Made by a program: the position numbers and the translations under genes
The notes under the pieces: generated by a model
What the model was told of the DNA's origin: nothing
Seen by the model: the letters and a program-made list of their open reading frames with translations, nothing else
The model's database searches: none
Shown here: in pieces, positions 1 through 8,613 of the stretch
Position numbering within the stretch: position 1 is the first letter of the stretch
Layout of the letters: each line of letters starts with the position of its first letter
Assembly (NCBI GenBank): GCA_030038755.1
Contig: JASHSK010000071.1
Location: 1-52,437 of the forward strand
Reading direction: 5' to 3'
Length of the DNA: 52,437 nucleotides
DNA from: Gammaproteobacteria bacterium
Lineage (GTDB): Bacteria > Pseudomonadota > Gammaproteobacteria > Steroidobacterales > Steroidobacteraceae

Positions 1-189
1 GACACCTTGCGGCTGGACGCGTCTCGCATCGGGTTCGTGTCGGCCAATCATTGGGACGCGTGCGGCGCACGTACGTTTGGCTTTCGCAGCTTCTGGATCA
101 ATCGGAATAAGGCGCCGCCCGAGCGCCTTGGCGCAGAGCCAGACAATGTGCTCGGCTCATTAACGCAGCTCGCGTCTCACGTGGGCTGA
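1..189 (+). CDS. Haloacid dehalogenase type II, C-terminal part (5' end outside window)
   Basis: The frame is open from base 1 to the TGA at 187-189, so the gene starts before the window. The visible 62 residues carry the end of a type II 2-haloacid dehalogenase of the HAD superfamily: a strand reading GFVSANHWDACGA, which holds the conserved Ser/Asn-xx-Trp-Asp segment, then GFRSFWINR, and the usual ending with APDNVLGSLTQL. In this family the enzyme hydrolyses 2-haloalkanoic acids through an aspartyl ester; the nucleophilic Asp would lie upstream and cannot be checked. The stop codon abuts a thioredoxin-reductase remnant. Family assignment is firm; substrate is not known. Confidence 0.8.
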   Translation, partial: DTLRLDASRIGFVSANHWDACGARTFGFRSFWINRNKAPPERLGAEPDNVLGSLTQLASHVG

Positions 190-381
190 TTGCGGCGTGC
201 GGATGCCGCCGTGCCGTTCAATCTTTTTCAGACGAGCCTGTCTGGAGTCTTCGCGGTGGGCGACGTGCGCTCGGGCTCGGTGAAGAGAGTGGCGTCGGCT
301 GTCGGCGAGGGATCCGTCGTCGTTCGGGCGGTTCACGCACGGCTCGCCTCTCTGCGACAGAGCGAGGGACGCGAGCCGTGA
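190..381 (+). pseudogene. Remnant of a thioredoxin-reductase-like flavoprotein (C-terminus only)
   Basis: From about base 205 the frame encodes FQTSLSGVFAVGDVRSGSVK followed by RVASAVGEGSVVV, the C-terminal FAD-binding end of thioredoxin-reductase-like pyridine nucleotide-disulfide oxidoreductases, in which GVFAVGDVR is the signature contacting the flavin. Only about 55 residues of a protein usually longer than 300 are present: no NAD(P)H domain, no CxxC motif, and no convincing start or ribosome site. It begins directly at the stop codon of the dehalogenase gene, so it is most simply explained as what remains after a deletion joined two genes. The TGA at 379-381 ends it. A short expressed peptide cannot be excluded. 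Confidence 0.7.
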
Positions 382-430
382 CGCTCTAGCGAGTCCGCGT
401 CGCGAGCTCGCAACTCTCGCGGCCCGATGC

Positions 431-477
431 GCCCGCGCACCCGCGCACCCGCGCACCCGCACCCGCACCCGCGCACC
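431..477. repeat. Simple GCACCC/GCGCACCC repeat before the MFS gene
   Basis: A low-complexity stretch of alternating GCGCACCC and GCACCC units fills the region 55-100 bases upstream of the chosen MFS start. It lies between the reductase remnant and the transporter and reads open in the transporter frame, which lengthens the apparent reading frame artificially. It is likely a slippage-prone spacer; no regulatory role is visible. Confidence 0.6.
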
Positions 478-531
478 TACATTTCCATCGCTGGGCGCCC
501 GGGGAGGATTGGTGTCAGACTCGCCCGAGCC

Positions 532-2184
532 ATGACGCAGCTCGACAACGACAGCACCGCCGGCACGGCTTCGTCGGCGTGGATATCGCTGCGCTACCCG
601 GTATTCAGGTATCTCTGGATCGTCACCGTGGTGTCGAACATCGGCTCGTGGATGTTCGGCGCTGCGTCCGGATGGCTCATGACGAGCCTGAATGCCGATC
701 CGCTCATCGTGTCGCTGGTCCAGGTTGCCAACAGTCTGCCGCTGTTCCTGTTCGCGCTACCGGCCGGGGCGCTCGCCGACATCCTGGACAAGCGTCGCCT
801 GATCCTGGCGCTCGAGATCCTGACCACTGTTTTCAGCGCACTGTTCGCCGCGCTGGTGAGCTGGCAGCTCGTCACGCCAATAGTGCTGATAGGGTTTCTA
901 TTGCTGATCGCATCGCTCGGTGCCATTGAGAGTCCGGCCTGGCAGGCGATCGTGCCGCTGCTGGTGCCGGCCAAGGCGCTGTCCTCCGCGGTGGCAACCA
1001 ATAGCGTCGGGGTCAATATCAGCCGCGTCCTGGGGCCGGCGCTGGCGGGCATGGTCATCCTCGCCCTCGGGATCGCCGCACCGTTCTGGCTGGATGCCTT
1101 CAGCAACCTCGGCGTCATTGCCGTCATTCTCTGGTGGCGTGCCCCGGGAAGGCCCGCGCACTCGCTGCCGGCCGAGCACCTGTCGGATGCGATGCGTGCC
1201 GGGGGACGTTACGTGCGCCACAACCCGTGGCTGCGTGCCACCCTGGGCCGCGCCGTGGGATTCTTCCTGGCCGCCAGTGCCTACTGGGCCCTGCTGCCGC
1301 TTGTCGCGCGCAGTCAGCTGCATGGCGGTCCCACCCTGTACGGCATCCTGCTCGGCGCCATCGGTGCCGGGGCCGTCGGAGGCGCCTTCCTGTTGCCGGG
1401 GTTCAAGGCGAGGTTCGGGGCCAACTGGGTCGTCGCGGCCGGTCAGGTGGGGACGGGGATCGCGCTGCTGTTCTTCGGCCTTGCGCGCAGCCCCGCGGTC
1501 GCCGTACTGGCTTGCCTCCTGGCGGGGATTTCGTGGATCAGTGTGCTGGCGACACTGAACGTCTCGGCGCAGACGGCGCTGCCCGCCTGGGTGCGCGGTC
1601 GAGGGCTCGCGATCTATGTCGCGGTGTTTTTTGGAATGATGAGCGTCGGCAGCGTCCTCTGGGGGTTCGTGGCGCAACGCGCGGGGCTGCCCACGGCGCA
1701 TTTTGTGGCCGCTGCGACGGCGATGCTCGCCCTGGCGGTCACGTCGCGGTGGAACCTGCGCGCCGGAGCGCCGCCGGATCTGACCCCCTCGATGCATTGG
1801 CCCGAACCGGTGCTGGCGCAGGCCGTCCCGGATGACGTCGGTCCAGTCATGGTCACGGTCGAATACCGGATCGTCGCAGCGAACCGCAAGGAATTCCTGT
1901 CGGGTATGGCGCGCCTCGCCGAGGGCCGTCGACGCGACGGTGCCTACGACTGGGGCATCTTTGAGGATACGGCGCATCCGGGCCGGCTGCTCGAGACCTT
2001 CCTGCTCGACTCGTGGCTCGAGCATCGGCGCCAGCATCAGCGTGTGACGCACGCCGATCGTATCTTCCAGGAGTATCTGCAGAAGCTGCTGCAGGAACCG
2101 GCGCGTGTCACCCACTACGTGGCGGCGACGCAAAGCGAAGCAGAGACCCATCAGATCGGAAAGTCCGGCGAGCGCGGTCCGTAG
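532..2184 (+). CDS. MFS exporter with C-terminal ABM-like domain
   Basis: The 550-residue protein begins with about 400 residues of alternating hydrophobic helices typical of a 12-TM major facilitator, including SLGAIESPAWQAIVPLLVP and the cytoplasmic loop LADILDKRR after TM2. It matches the MFS_3 (enterobactin exporter-like, DUF894) group. Residues from about 440 onward, beginning VMVTVEYRI and ending ARVTHYVA, form a soluble ferredoxin-like domain resembling antibiotic biosynthesis monooxygenases; this tail is known in the MFS_3 group. It probably exports a small hydrophobic compound; substrate unknown. The ATG at 532 is preferred over 427 because everything before it is simple repeat; a GGGGAGG sits about 25 bases upstream, too far for a normal ribosome site, so the start is only moderately certain. 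Confidence 0.8.
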   Translation: MTQLDNDSTAGTASSAWISLRYPVFRYLWIVTVVSNIGSWMFGAASGWLMTSLNADPLIVSLVQVANSLPLFLFALPAGALADILDKRRLILALEILTTVFSALFAALVSWQLVTPIVLIGFLLLIASLGAIESPAWQAIVPLLVPAKALSSAVATNSVGVNISRVLGPALAGMVILALGIAAPFWLDAFSNLGVIAVILWWRAPGRPAHSLPAEHLSDAMRAGGRYVRHNPWLRATLGRAVGFFLAASAYWALLPLVARSQLHGGPTLYGILLGAIGAGAVGGAFLLPGFKARFGANWVVAAGQVGTGIALLFFGLARSPAVAVLACLLAGISWISVLATLNVSAQTALPAWVRGRGLAIYVAVFFGMMSVGSVLWGFVAQRAGLPTAHFVAAATAMLALAVTSRWNLRAGAPPDLTPSMHWPEPVLAQAVPDDVGPVMVTVEYRIVAANRKEFLSGMARLAEGRRRDGAYDWGIFEDTAHPGRLLETFLLDSWLEHRRQHQRVTHADRIFQEYLQKLLQEPARVTHYVAATQSEAETHQIGKSGERGP

Positions 2185-2206
2185 ACCAGAGACACTGCGA
2201 GTCGGT

Positions 2207-2248
2207 CAGGGATAGTGCGTCGCTCAGGGACAGTGCGTCGCTCAGGAC
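2207..2248. repeat. Two and a third copies of an 18-bp direct repeat
   Basis: CAGGGATAGTGCGTCGCT at 2207 is followed at once by CAGGGACAGTGCGTCGCT at 2225 and by a partial third copy. It lies just after the MFS stop codon and about 100 bases before the fluoride riboswitch. The copies differ at one base. No function is visible; 18-bp units recur elsewhere in this window. Confidence 0.7.
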
Positions 2249-2351
2249 GAGGTCATGGCTTTCGATTTCGTGAGCGGATCATCGCTGCCCGCACTCATGC
2301 CACGCGGAAGGCATTGTGTCTCGAGATGCTTTCTGGAACACTATCCGCGAC

Positions 2352-2402
2352 GGAGATGGCATGCCTCCGTGAACTGCCGCCATGCGGATAATGATGCCTA
2401 CG
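2352..2402 (+). promoter_or_regulatory. Fluoride riboswitch (crcB motif)
   Basis: The sequence GGAGATGGCATGCCTCC forms the first stem-loop of the crcB motif, followed by GTGAACTGCCGC, a second stem CCGC-CATG-CGG, and the conserved end ATGATGCCTAC, whose bases pair back with the GGCAT loop as a pseudoknot. These blocks, in this order and spacing, match the well-studied proteobacterial fluoride aptamer closely (same GGAGATGGCAT start and GATGATGCCTAC-like end). It lies about 70 bases upstream of a crcB gene, its classic target. In the family, bound fluoride with Mg2+ switches expression on. The identification is from recalled consensus; no covariance search was run. Confidence 0.9.
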
Positions 2403-2413
2403 TGTCCCGGTAA

Positions 2414-2437
2414 AGGGCGCGTAGTGCGGCGCGCCCT
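2414..2437 (+). promoter_or_regulatory. Hairpin between aptamer and crcB, likely expression platform
   Basis: AGGGCGCG (2414-2421) and CGCGCCCT (2430-2437) form a perfect 8-bp GC-rich stem with an 8-base loop, directly after the aptamer and before the crcB ribosome site near 2461. There is no T tract, so a factor-independent terminator is doubtful; the stem could act with Rho or alter access to the start. The mechanism is inference. Confidence 0.45.
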
Positions 2438-2473
2438 GTCCCCAGGTAATGCCGATTTCAAAAGGACAGGTGC

Positions 2474-2854
2474 ATGTGGAAGTCCATCGTCGCCATTTCG
2501 GTAGGAGCAAGCTGCGGCGCGGTGCTGCGTTGGTGGCTCGGCGTGCGACTGAACGCCGTGTTTCCACCGATTCCCCTCGGCACCGTTGCCGCCAACCTGC
2601 TGGGAGCCTACGTCATAGGCGCGGCCGTGGCATTTTTTGCTTCCTTTTCGGCCCTGGCGCCGGAGTGGCGTTTGTTCGTCATGACCGGCTTTTGCGGCGG
2701 ATTGACGACTTTTTCCACTTTCTCGGTCGAGCTGGCGACGTTGGTGCAGCAACGTCGCACCCCCTGGATCTGCGCAGACATCCTCGTGCATTTGGGCGGC
2801 TCCCTGCTGTTGACATTCGCCGGCATGGGTACGGTCGCGTGGCTACGAGCCTAG
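2474..2854 (+). CDS. crcB: CrcB/Fluc fluoride ion channel
   Basis: This 126-residue protein has four hydrophobic helices and the Fluc signatures: GAVLRWWLG in TM1, LGTVAANLLGAYVIG in TM2 (with the conserved Asn), and GFCGGLTTFSTFSVE in TM3, holding the Thr-Phe-Ser-Thr-Phe motif whose phenylalanines line the pore. Family members form antiparallel dimers that let fluoride leave the cytoplasm. The start ATG at 2474 has an AAAGGA site about 8 bases upstream. A fluoride riboswitch lies directly upstream, which fixes the role. It heads an operon with a HIT protein and DUF190. Confidence 0.95.
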   Translation: MWKSIVAISVGASCGAVLRWWLGVRLNAVFPPIPLGTVAANLLGAYVIGAAVAFFASFSALAPEWRLFVMTGFCGGLTTFSTFSVELATLVQQRRTPWICADILVHLGGSLLLTFAGMGTVAWLRA

Positions 2855-2868
2855 CGGGAGATCTCGTG

Positions 2869-3255
2869 ATGAAATCCCCCTGTCCATTCTGCGATACACA
2901 CGGTGCGCTGTTGGCGAACACCCTCGCTTACGTGCGCGCGGATAAGTACCCGGTCACGGCCGGTCATCTGCTCATCATCCCATTGCGTCACGAAGCGGAT
3001 TTCTTCGCCACGACCCCGGATGAGCTTGCAGCCATCTGGGACCTCGTCACTGAAGCGCGGGAGCTGCTCGACGGGCGGTATCACCCCGATGGCTACAACC
3101 TTGGTATCAACGTGGGTGAGGCGGCCGGTCAGACGATTGCACACGCACACCTGCATCTGATACCGCGCTACCGTGGCGATATGGACAATCCGCGCGGCGG
3201 CGTACGCGGCGTCATACCTGGAAAACAGCAATACGAGCCCGAACAGGGGGGATGA
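2869..3255 (+). CDS. HIT family nucleotide hydrolase/transferase
   Basis: A 128-residue HIT-fold protein. It starts with MKSPCPFCD, a CxxC pair usual in this subgroup, and ends with the catalytic histidine triad HAHLHLIPRY near residue 103, then NPRGGVRGVIP, a tail typical of bacterial HIT proteins that hydrolyse AMP-linked nucleotides such as Ap4A. The middle His of the triad is the nucleophile. The ATG at 2869 has GGGAG about 9 bases upstream. It starts 14 bases after crcB and overlaps the next gene by 4 bases (ATGA), so it belongs to the fluoride operon; a link between HIT activity and fluoride is not established. Exact substrate unknown. Confidence 0.88.
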   Translation: MKSPCPFCDTHGALLANTLAYVRADKYPVTAGHLLIIPLRHEADFFATTPDELAAIWDLVTEARELLDGRYHPDGYNLGINVGEAAGQTIAHAHLHLIPRYRGDMDNPRGGVRGVIPGKQQYEPEQGG

Positions 3256-3611
3256 TCATGGACGGAGCCTTCCTGCGATTCTATGTGCATGAGGGTCACC
3301 GGCATCACGGCCTTCTGGTGTGGGAGTGGCTCCTCAAGAAGGCTGCCGACATCGGCATACGCGGCGGCTCTGCCTTTCGGGCGGTGGCCGGCTTCGGCAG
3401 GCATCATGTGCTGCACGAGCAGACATTCTTTGAGCTTGCGGGCACGGTCGCGATGGAGGTCGAATTTATCGTGACGGATCAGGAAGCCAGGGAACTGATC
3501 AAACTGATTCACCTGGAGAGGATTCGATTGTTCTATACCCGCACTCCAGCGCACTTTGGCGTCATTAATCCAGACACCGAGGACACGCCCGGGGCCGGGA
3601 CCGAAGACTAG
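3252..3611 (+). CDS. DUF190 protein of the crcB operon
   Basis: A 119-residue soluble protein matching DUF190: FLRFYVHEGHRHHGLLVWEW near the start, then GGSAFRAVAGFGRHH, and a later segment VEFIVTDQEARELIKLI. DUF190 has a PII-like ferredoxin fold and is often next to crcB, so a regulatory or helper role in fluoride export is a fair guess but unproven. Two in-frame ATGs (3252 and 3258) are possible; the first overlaps the HIT stop as ATGA, suggesting translational coupling. The gene ends shortly before a strong hairpin. Confidence 0.85.
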   Translation: MIMDGAFLRFYVHEGHRHHGLLVWEWLLKKAADIGIRGGSAFRAVAGFGRHHVLHEQTFFELAGTVAMEVEFIVTDQEARELIKLIHLERIRLFYTRTPAHFGVINPDTEDTPGAGTED

Positions 3612-3626
3612 ATGACCGGAGGTTGG

Positions 3627-3645
3627 GCGCTTGCCGAGCAAGCGC
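3627..3645. terminator. Hairpin between convergent DUF190 and esterase genes
   Basis: GCGCTTGC, a CGA loop and GCAAGCGC form a perfect 8-bp stem 16 bases after the DUF190 stop and about 50 bases after the esterase stop on the other strand. Only TTCC follows, so the U tract is poor. Its place between convergent genes suggests a bidirectional terminator. Confidence 0.5.
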
Positions 3646-3693
3646 TTCCGCCCGCATGGTGTCCCGGGAGTCGTGGGCCGGGCCGCCCGGCAC

Positions 3694-4800
3694 TCAGTGG
3701 AAGCTCAGATGGTCGCTGAAGAAGGGCAGCACTTGCGTCTCGAGCCGCTGCTGAATGTGATCGACGTGGTTCCCTTCGTAGATCTGCGCGACATGCCTGA
3801 CGCCGAACGCCGTGAGTATCCGGTCCAGAGATCGGACGGTGTCGGCAATTCCCGTGTCGCGGTCACCCGCGTCGAAGGCGATCGCGCGATACGTCTCAAG
3901 ATTGGGAATGGACTGATAGACCATCGAGAGCGGCGCGTTGGCCGCCCATGCGGCGATCACCGCGGGTACCGGCTGGCCGTTCACGATGGGGAGATCGAAA
4001 TAGCTCGGAGGATTGCCAGGATCGGGCGACCAGGCTGCGGCCGAGGCGAGCATCGCCTTGACGCCGAAGCCGGCCTTCGCGAGGCTGCCCGCGGATTGCG
4101 CTTGCGCCACGCTCGCCATGAGAGTGGCGCTCGGCATGAGGTTGGCGGAGAGGCAGCAGGGACTCATCGCGTAGACGCTCGAGAAAACGCCCGGATACTT
4201 CATCGCCAGGCGTAACGTGCCGTATCCGCCCATCGAATGGCCCGCGAGGCCGCGGCTCGCCGGGCGCGGCAGTGTTCGGTAGTGGGTGTCGATGTACCTC
4301 ACCAGATCGTGCGCGATGAACGCCTCCCAGTTCCCCGTGACCACCGAGTTCGAGTACATGCTGCCCGCGTATTTGGTGAACGCATCCGGCATGACGATGA
4401 TCATCTCGCGCGCGCCGTGGGCGTATGCCTGGTCCACTGCGTTGGGCAGGATGACGAAGTGTGGTCCGCTCTGACCGAACCACAGGTTCGCGGTATCGGT
4501 GAATCCGTGCAGCACATAAAGCACCGGGTAGCGCCGGCCAGGACTGTTCGCGTAGCTCGGCGGAAGATAGACGAGCACCTCGCGATCGGGAGAGTCGCCC
4601 TCGAGGTTTCCGGCGAGCGAGGCGCCGTGGACCGTGATCCGATCGATCCGACCGGCGGGGGTGTGGAGAACATAGGAGGGGCCGGGAAAGTTCGCTCGAA
4701 AGGTCGCTCCCGCGCCCGGCGGCGATTGCGAATAGGCGGGTGCGCCGAGCAGCAGGGCGCTCAGCGCAAGACTGATCGACGTGGAAAGTCTCGTGCTCAT
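3694..4800 (-). CDS. Secreted esterase, alpha/beta hydrolase (esterase D / Ag85-like)
   Basis: The 368-residue protein starts with a signal peptide (MSTRLSTSISLALSALLLGA, cleavage likely after PAYSQ), so it is exported. It then has VLVYLPPSYA, YPVLYVLHGF with the oxyanion-hole region, MPDAF, and the nucleophile elbow GHSMGG with Ser189. An Asp in AGDRDTG and a His in EGNHVDH near the end complete the catalytic triad. This is the esterase D/PF00756 family, which includes feruloyl esterases and mycolyltransferases; the exact ester is unknown. A GGAG ribosome site precedes the ATG at 4800. It is a single gene facing the fluoride operon and divergent from the MoxR operon. Confidence 0.88.
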   Translation of the reverse strand: MSTRLSTSISLALSALLLGAPAYSQSPPGAGATFRANFPGPSYVLHTPAGRIDRITVHGASLAGNLEGDSPDREVLVYLPPSYANSPGRRYPVLYVLHGFTDTANLWFGQSGPHFVILPNAVDQAYAHGAREMIIVMPDAFTKYAGSMYSNSVVTGNWEAFIAHDLVRYIDTHYRTLPRPASRGLAGHSMGGYGTLRLAMKYPGVFSSVYAMSPCCLSANLMPSATLMASVAQAQSAGSLAKAGFGVKAMLASAAAWSPDPGNPPSYFDLPIVNGQPVPAVIAAWAANAPLSMVYQSIPNLETYRAIAFDAGDRDTGIADTVRSLDRILTAFGVRHVAQIYEGNHVDHIQQRLETQVLPFFSDHLSFH

Positions 4801-4944
4801 GAGATGCTCCGGATGCCTGATTCGAGTGAGGACGGACCCGTTAACTGATTGAAAGATAAAGACCGGCGATATCTGGATCGGCCTGAATTCCGCGCGCGCC
4901 AGGAGCGCAATGAGCTTTCGTCTTCGCTATCCGGTTCGTCTGGT

Positions 4945-4950
4945 TATACT
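4945..4950 (+). promoter_or_regulatory. Possible -10 element of the MoxR/Bat operon
   Basis: TATACT, a near-perfect sigma70 -10 hexamer, lies in an AT-rich pocket between the divergent esterase and moxR genes. No good -35 is seen at 16-18 bases. Transcription would start near 4957, giving a leader of about 115 bases before the preferred moxR start at 5073, or a nearly leaderless message for the ATG at 4959. Confidence 0.35.
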
Positions 4951-5072
4951 TTAATTCAATGAGTCAATGGAGCGCCATTCCGATCCCGCGCGGGTCACGG
5001 AGTGGCTTTCATTCGGCCGTCCGCCCCCCAGCGAGCGCCGATGCGAATCTCGGCAATAGGATCTTGTGTCAA

Positions 5073-6113
<1,041 letters not shown>

Positions 6114-6131
6114 GCAGGGGCGTCTTCCCCA

Positions 6132-7049
6132 ATGGCGGACGTGAAGCACTCGACCTTGACGAGGCGCAGGAGTCTGCGTGAACTCGAGATCCGGACTCGC
6201 CGTATGGTCGACGACAGCCTGGCGGGTGCCTACCACTCGGTGTTCAAGGGCCGGGGAATGGACTTCGACGAGGTCCGCGAATACAGCCCGGGGGACGAGA
6301 TCAGGACCATCGATTGGAATGTGACGGCCCGCGCCGGACGTGCATTCGTCAAGAAGTTTTCGGAGGAGCGTGAGCTCACCATATTTCTGGTAGTCGACAT
6401 CAGCGCGTCGGGCAATTTCGGGTCCGGCACGCTGGCAAAGCGCGATCTGGCGGCGGAGGTTGCCGGTGCGCTGGCTTTTTCCGCCGTTCGTAACAGCGAT
6501 AAGGTGGGTCTGATTCTGTACACGGACCACATCGAACGCTACCTGCCGCCCGGGAAAGGCCGCCGACACGTCCTGCGGGTCGTGCGGGATATTCTCTTCC
6601 ATGAGCCGGCGGGTCTCGGCACCGACACCGTCGGCGCACTCGACGCGGTGAATCGCGTGCTGCGCAGGCGTGCCGTGGTTTTCCTGATTTCGGACTTCGG
6701 GGTCGGCGGCGACCCCGATGCCGGCCGCAGAGCTCTGCTGCGCGCGGTTCGTCAGACCAATCGTCGTCATGATCTGGTCGCAGTGCATGTTGCGGATCCG
6801 CGCGAGCAGGAGCTTCCCGACGTGGGCACCATTGCCCTGGAAGACGCGGAGACCGGGGAAATCATTGAGCTCGACTCGGCGCGGGCTTTGGTCCGCGAGC
6901 GCTTCAGGGAGCTTTCGTTGGAGCGTTCGAGACGTCTGCGGAGCGATCTGCGGGCCGAGGGTGTCGACACCGTGCAGTTACGCACGGATCTGCAGCCCAT
7001 TCCCGCGCTGCAACGATTTTTCAAATTGCGCGGGCGCACCCGCGCATGA
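6132..7049 (+). CDS. DUF58 protein of the MoxR/Bat operon
   Basis: A 305-residue protein with the DUF58 signature GRGMDFDEVREYSPGDEIR followed by IDWNVTAR near residues 40-65, and a VWA-like fold downstream (FLVVDISASGNFG, where a partial metal-ion site DISAS is visible, and VVFLISDFG). DUF58 genes almost always follow moxR and act in the same complexes, though their biochemical job is unsettled. No clear membrane segment is present here, in contrast to some larger homologues. It starts 18 bases after moxR and overlaps the next gene by 4 bases (ATGA). Confidence 0.9.
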   Translation: MADVKHSTLTRRRSLRELEIRTRRMVDDSLAGAYHSVFKGRGMDFDEVREYSPGDEIRTIDWNVTARAGRAFVKKFSEERELTIFLVVDISASGNFGSGTLAKRDLAAEVAGALAFSAVRNSDKVGLILYTDHIERYLPPGKGRRHVLRVVRDILFHEPAGLGTDTVGALDAVNRVLRRRAVVFLISDFGVGGDPDAGRRALLRAVRQTNRRHDLVAVHVADPREQELPDVGTIALEDAETGEIIELDSARALVRERFRELSLERSRRLRSDLRAEGVDTVQLRTDLQPIPALQRFFKLRGRTRA

Positions 7050-7618
7050 TCGTGCGGGTGCGCAGCTGCTGCGTCGCTGCGGGCTGCACGTGGATCACGC
7101 TCCTGCCGGCCGCCGTCCTGGCGGCCGCCATGGACGATATCCGCGACATTCGGGGGCCCAAGGCGCTGTCGGGCGCCTGGGGAGCATCTGCGGTCCTTGC
7201 GGCCGTGACCGTCGCGGTGCTTTGCGCCGTCTATGTCATCTGGCGCGGGCACCGGCGCCCGGAGCGGCGGCCGTCGCTGTCGGAAAGGACCCTGCAGCGC
7301 CTGGAGGGCACCAGGCCTCTGATGCGTCCCGATACGGCGCGGGCCTTCGGCATCGCCGCGTCCGAGCTCATACGCGACTACATCGAGCAGCGATTCGACG
7401 TCGCGGCCACGCGGCGTACCACCGAGGAGTTTCTGCATGTCTTGCTGCAGAGCTCGAATGAAGCACTCGCGCGTCACCGTGGGTTGCTCGGGCAGTTCCT
7501 GCAGCAATGCGACCTCGTCAAGTTCGCGGGCGGCTCTCTTGCGGCCGCGGATATGGAGTCGCTGCTGCAGAGTGCTCGTTGCTTCGTGTTGAGCGCCGGC
7601 GAGGTACCGGCCGCGTGA
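7046..7618 (+). CDS. DUF4381-like single-pass membrane protein
   Basis: The 190-residue product has an N-terminal hydrophobic segment that may be a signal peptide, a second transmembrane helix at about residues 46-66 (ASAVLAAVTVAVLCAVYVIW), a basic RGHRRPERR stop-transfer, and a soluble C-terminal part with helices including AFGIAASELIRDYIEQRFD and ATRRTTEEFLHVL. This layout and the position between DUF58 and the first VWA gene match DUF4381 proteins of Bat operons. It probably anchors or regulates the VWA complex; function unproven. It overlaps the neighbours at both ends by 4 bases. Confidence 0.75.
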   Translation: MIVRVRSCCVAAGCTWITLLPAAVLAAAMDDIRDIRGPKALSGAWGASAVLAAVTVAVLCAVYVIWRGHRRPERRPSLSERTLQRLEGTRPLMRPDTARAFGIAASELIRDYIEQRFDVAATRRTTEEFLHVLLQSSNEALARHRGLLGQFLQQCDLVKFAGGSLAAADMESLLQSARCFVLSAGEVPAA

Positions 7619-8613
7619 TTCGGTTTGCCCAGCCCGAGTGGTTTTGGGCGTTTGCCCTGTTGCCACTGGTCCTGCTGTGGCGCGGACGGCGCGGTCCGGT
7701 GGCGGCCGTCGAATATTCGGATACCGGTCTCGCGCGGGAGGTTGCCGTCCGCACGCGCAGCCGGACGGGCTGGATCGTCGGGCTGCTCCCGGTCATCGCA
7801 GCGGCTTGCATGGTCGTGGGGCTGGCCAGACCACAACGCACTCGCAGTCACGTGGAAGTCACGGCCAGGGGAATCGACATCGCGCTGGTATTGGATATCT
7901 CCGGTTCCATGCAGGCACTCGACTTCAAGGTCGATGACACCCCGGTCAGCCGCATCGCGGTCGTCAGGTCGATCGTCTCCAGGTTCATCGACGGACGTCC
8001 CGATGACCGTATCGGGCTGATCGCGTTTGCCGGGGTCCCGTACATGGTCAGTCCGCTCACATTGGACCACGACTGGTTGCTGCAGAACCTGCAGCGTGTC
8101 GACACGGGTACAAACGACGACGGAACGGCGATCGGCTCGGCGATCGCCGCGGCCGTGAATCTTCTGCGCGCCAGAGCGACCAAATCCAAGGTGGTCATTC
8201 TTCTGACGGACGGCGTCAACAACGCCGGATTGATACCGCCTCTGGCGGCAGCGGAGGCGGCCCGAGCCCTGGGCGTGAAGGTTTACACCATCGGTGTCGG
8301 TGTGCGCGGCAAGGCACGGATTCCGCTGAAGGATGAGGCAGGCAGAATTCGGGAGGTCATGGCGTTCGTGGACGTCGATGAAGCGACCCTGCAGGCCATA
8401 GCCAGTCAAACGGGGGGGCGGTTCTATCGAGCGACCGACACCGATTCGCTGCGGAAGATCTACGAGCAGATCGGCCGGTACGAAACGTCGGTGCAGACCA
8501 TGGAGAAATTCGAGCAAACGGAAGAGCTGTACCGGTGGGCGTTGTTCCCCTCGCTGGCACTGCTGGGTCTCTGGGTGCTCTTGAGGCATACGAGATATCG
8601 CAGGTTGCCGTGA
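7615..8613 (+). CDS. BatA-like von Willebrand A membrane protein
   Basis: The GTG at 7615 overlaps the previous stop as GTGA, giving 332 residues. The N-terminus FAQPEWFWAFALLPLVLLW is the BatA N-terminal membrane domain, followed by a second helix near residues 52-70. A VWA domain follows with an intact metal-ion-dependent adhesion site DISGS (94-98), a later Thr in LTDGVNNAG and a conserved Asp/Gly set. A last hydrophobic helix (LFPSLALLGLWVLL) is near the C-terminus. In Bacteroides and Francisella, Bat proteins form membrane complexes linked to stress tolerance and envelope integrity; MoxR likely remodels this protein. The precise job here is inferred. Confidence 0.88.
   Translation: MIRFAQPEWFWAFALLPLVLLWRGRRGPVAAVEYSDTGLAREVAVRTRSRTGWIVGLLPVIAAACMVVGLARPQRTRSHVEVTARGIDIALVLDISGSMQALDFKVDDTPVSRIAVVRSIVSRFIDGRPDDRIGLIAFAGVPYMVSPLTLDHDWLLQNLQRVDTGTNDDGTAIGSAIAAAVNLLRARATKSKVVILLTDGVNNAGLIPPLAAAEAARALGVKVYTIGVGVRGKARIPLKDEAGRIREVMAFVDVDEATLQAIASQTGGRFYRATDTDSLRKIYEQIGRYETSVQTMEKFEQTEELYRWALFPSLALLGLWVLLRHTRYRRLP

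Noticed and set aside
898-2151. Long antisense frame opposite the MFS gene
   Set aside because: Composition and repeats of Arg, Gln and Asp are typical of antisense of GC-rich coding DNA; no domain.
4959-5072. Extra 38 residues at the start of MoxR
   Set aside because: No ribosome site and no family similarity; start at 5073 fits better, though not certain.
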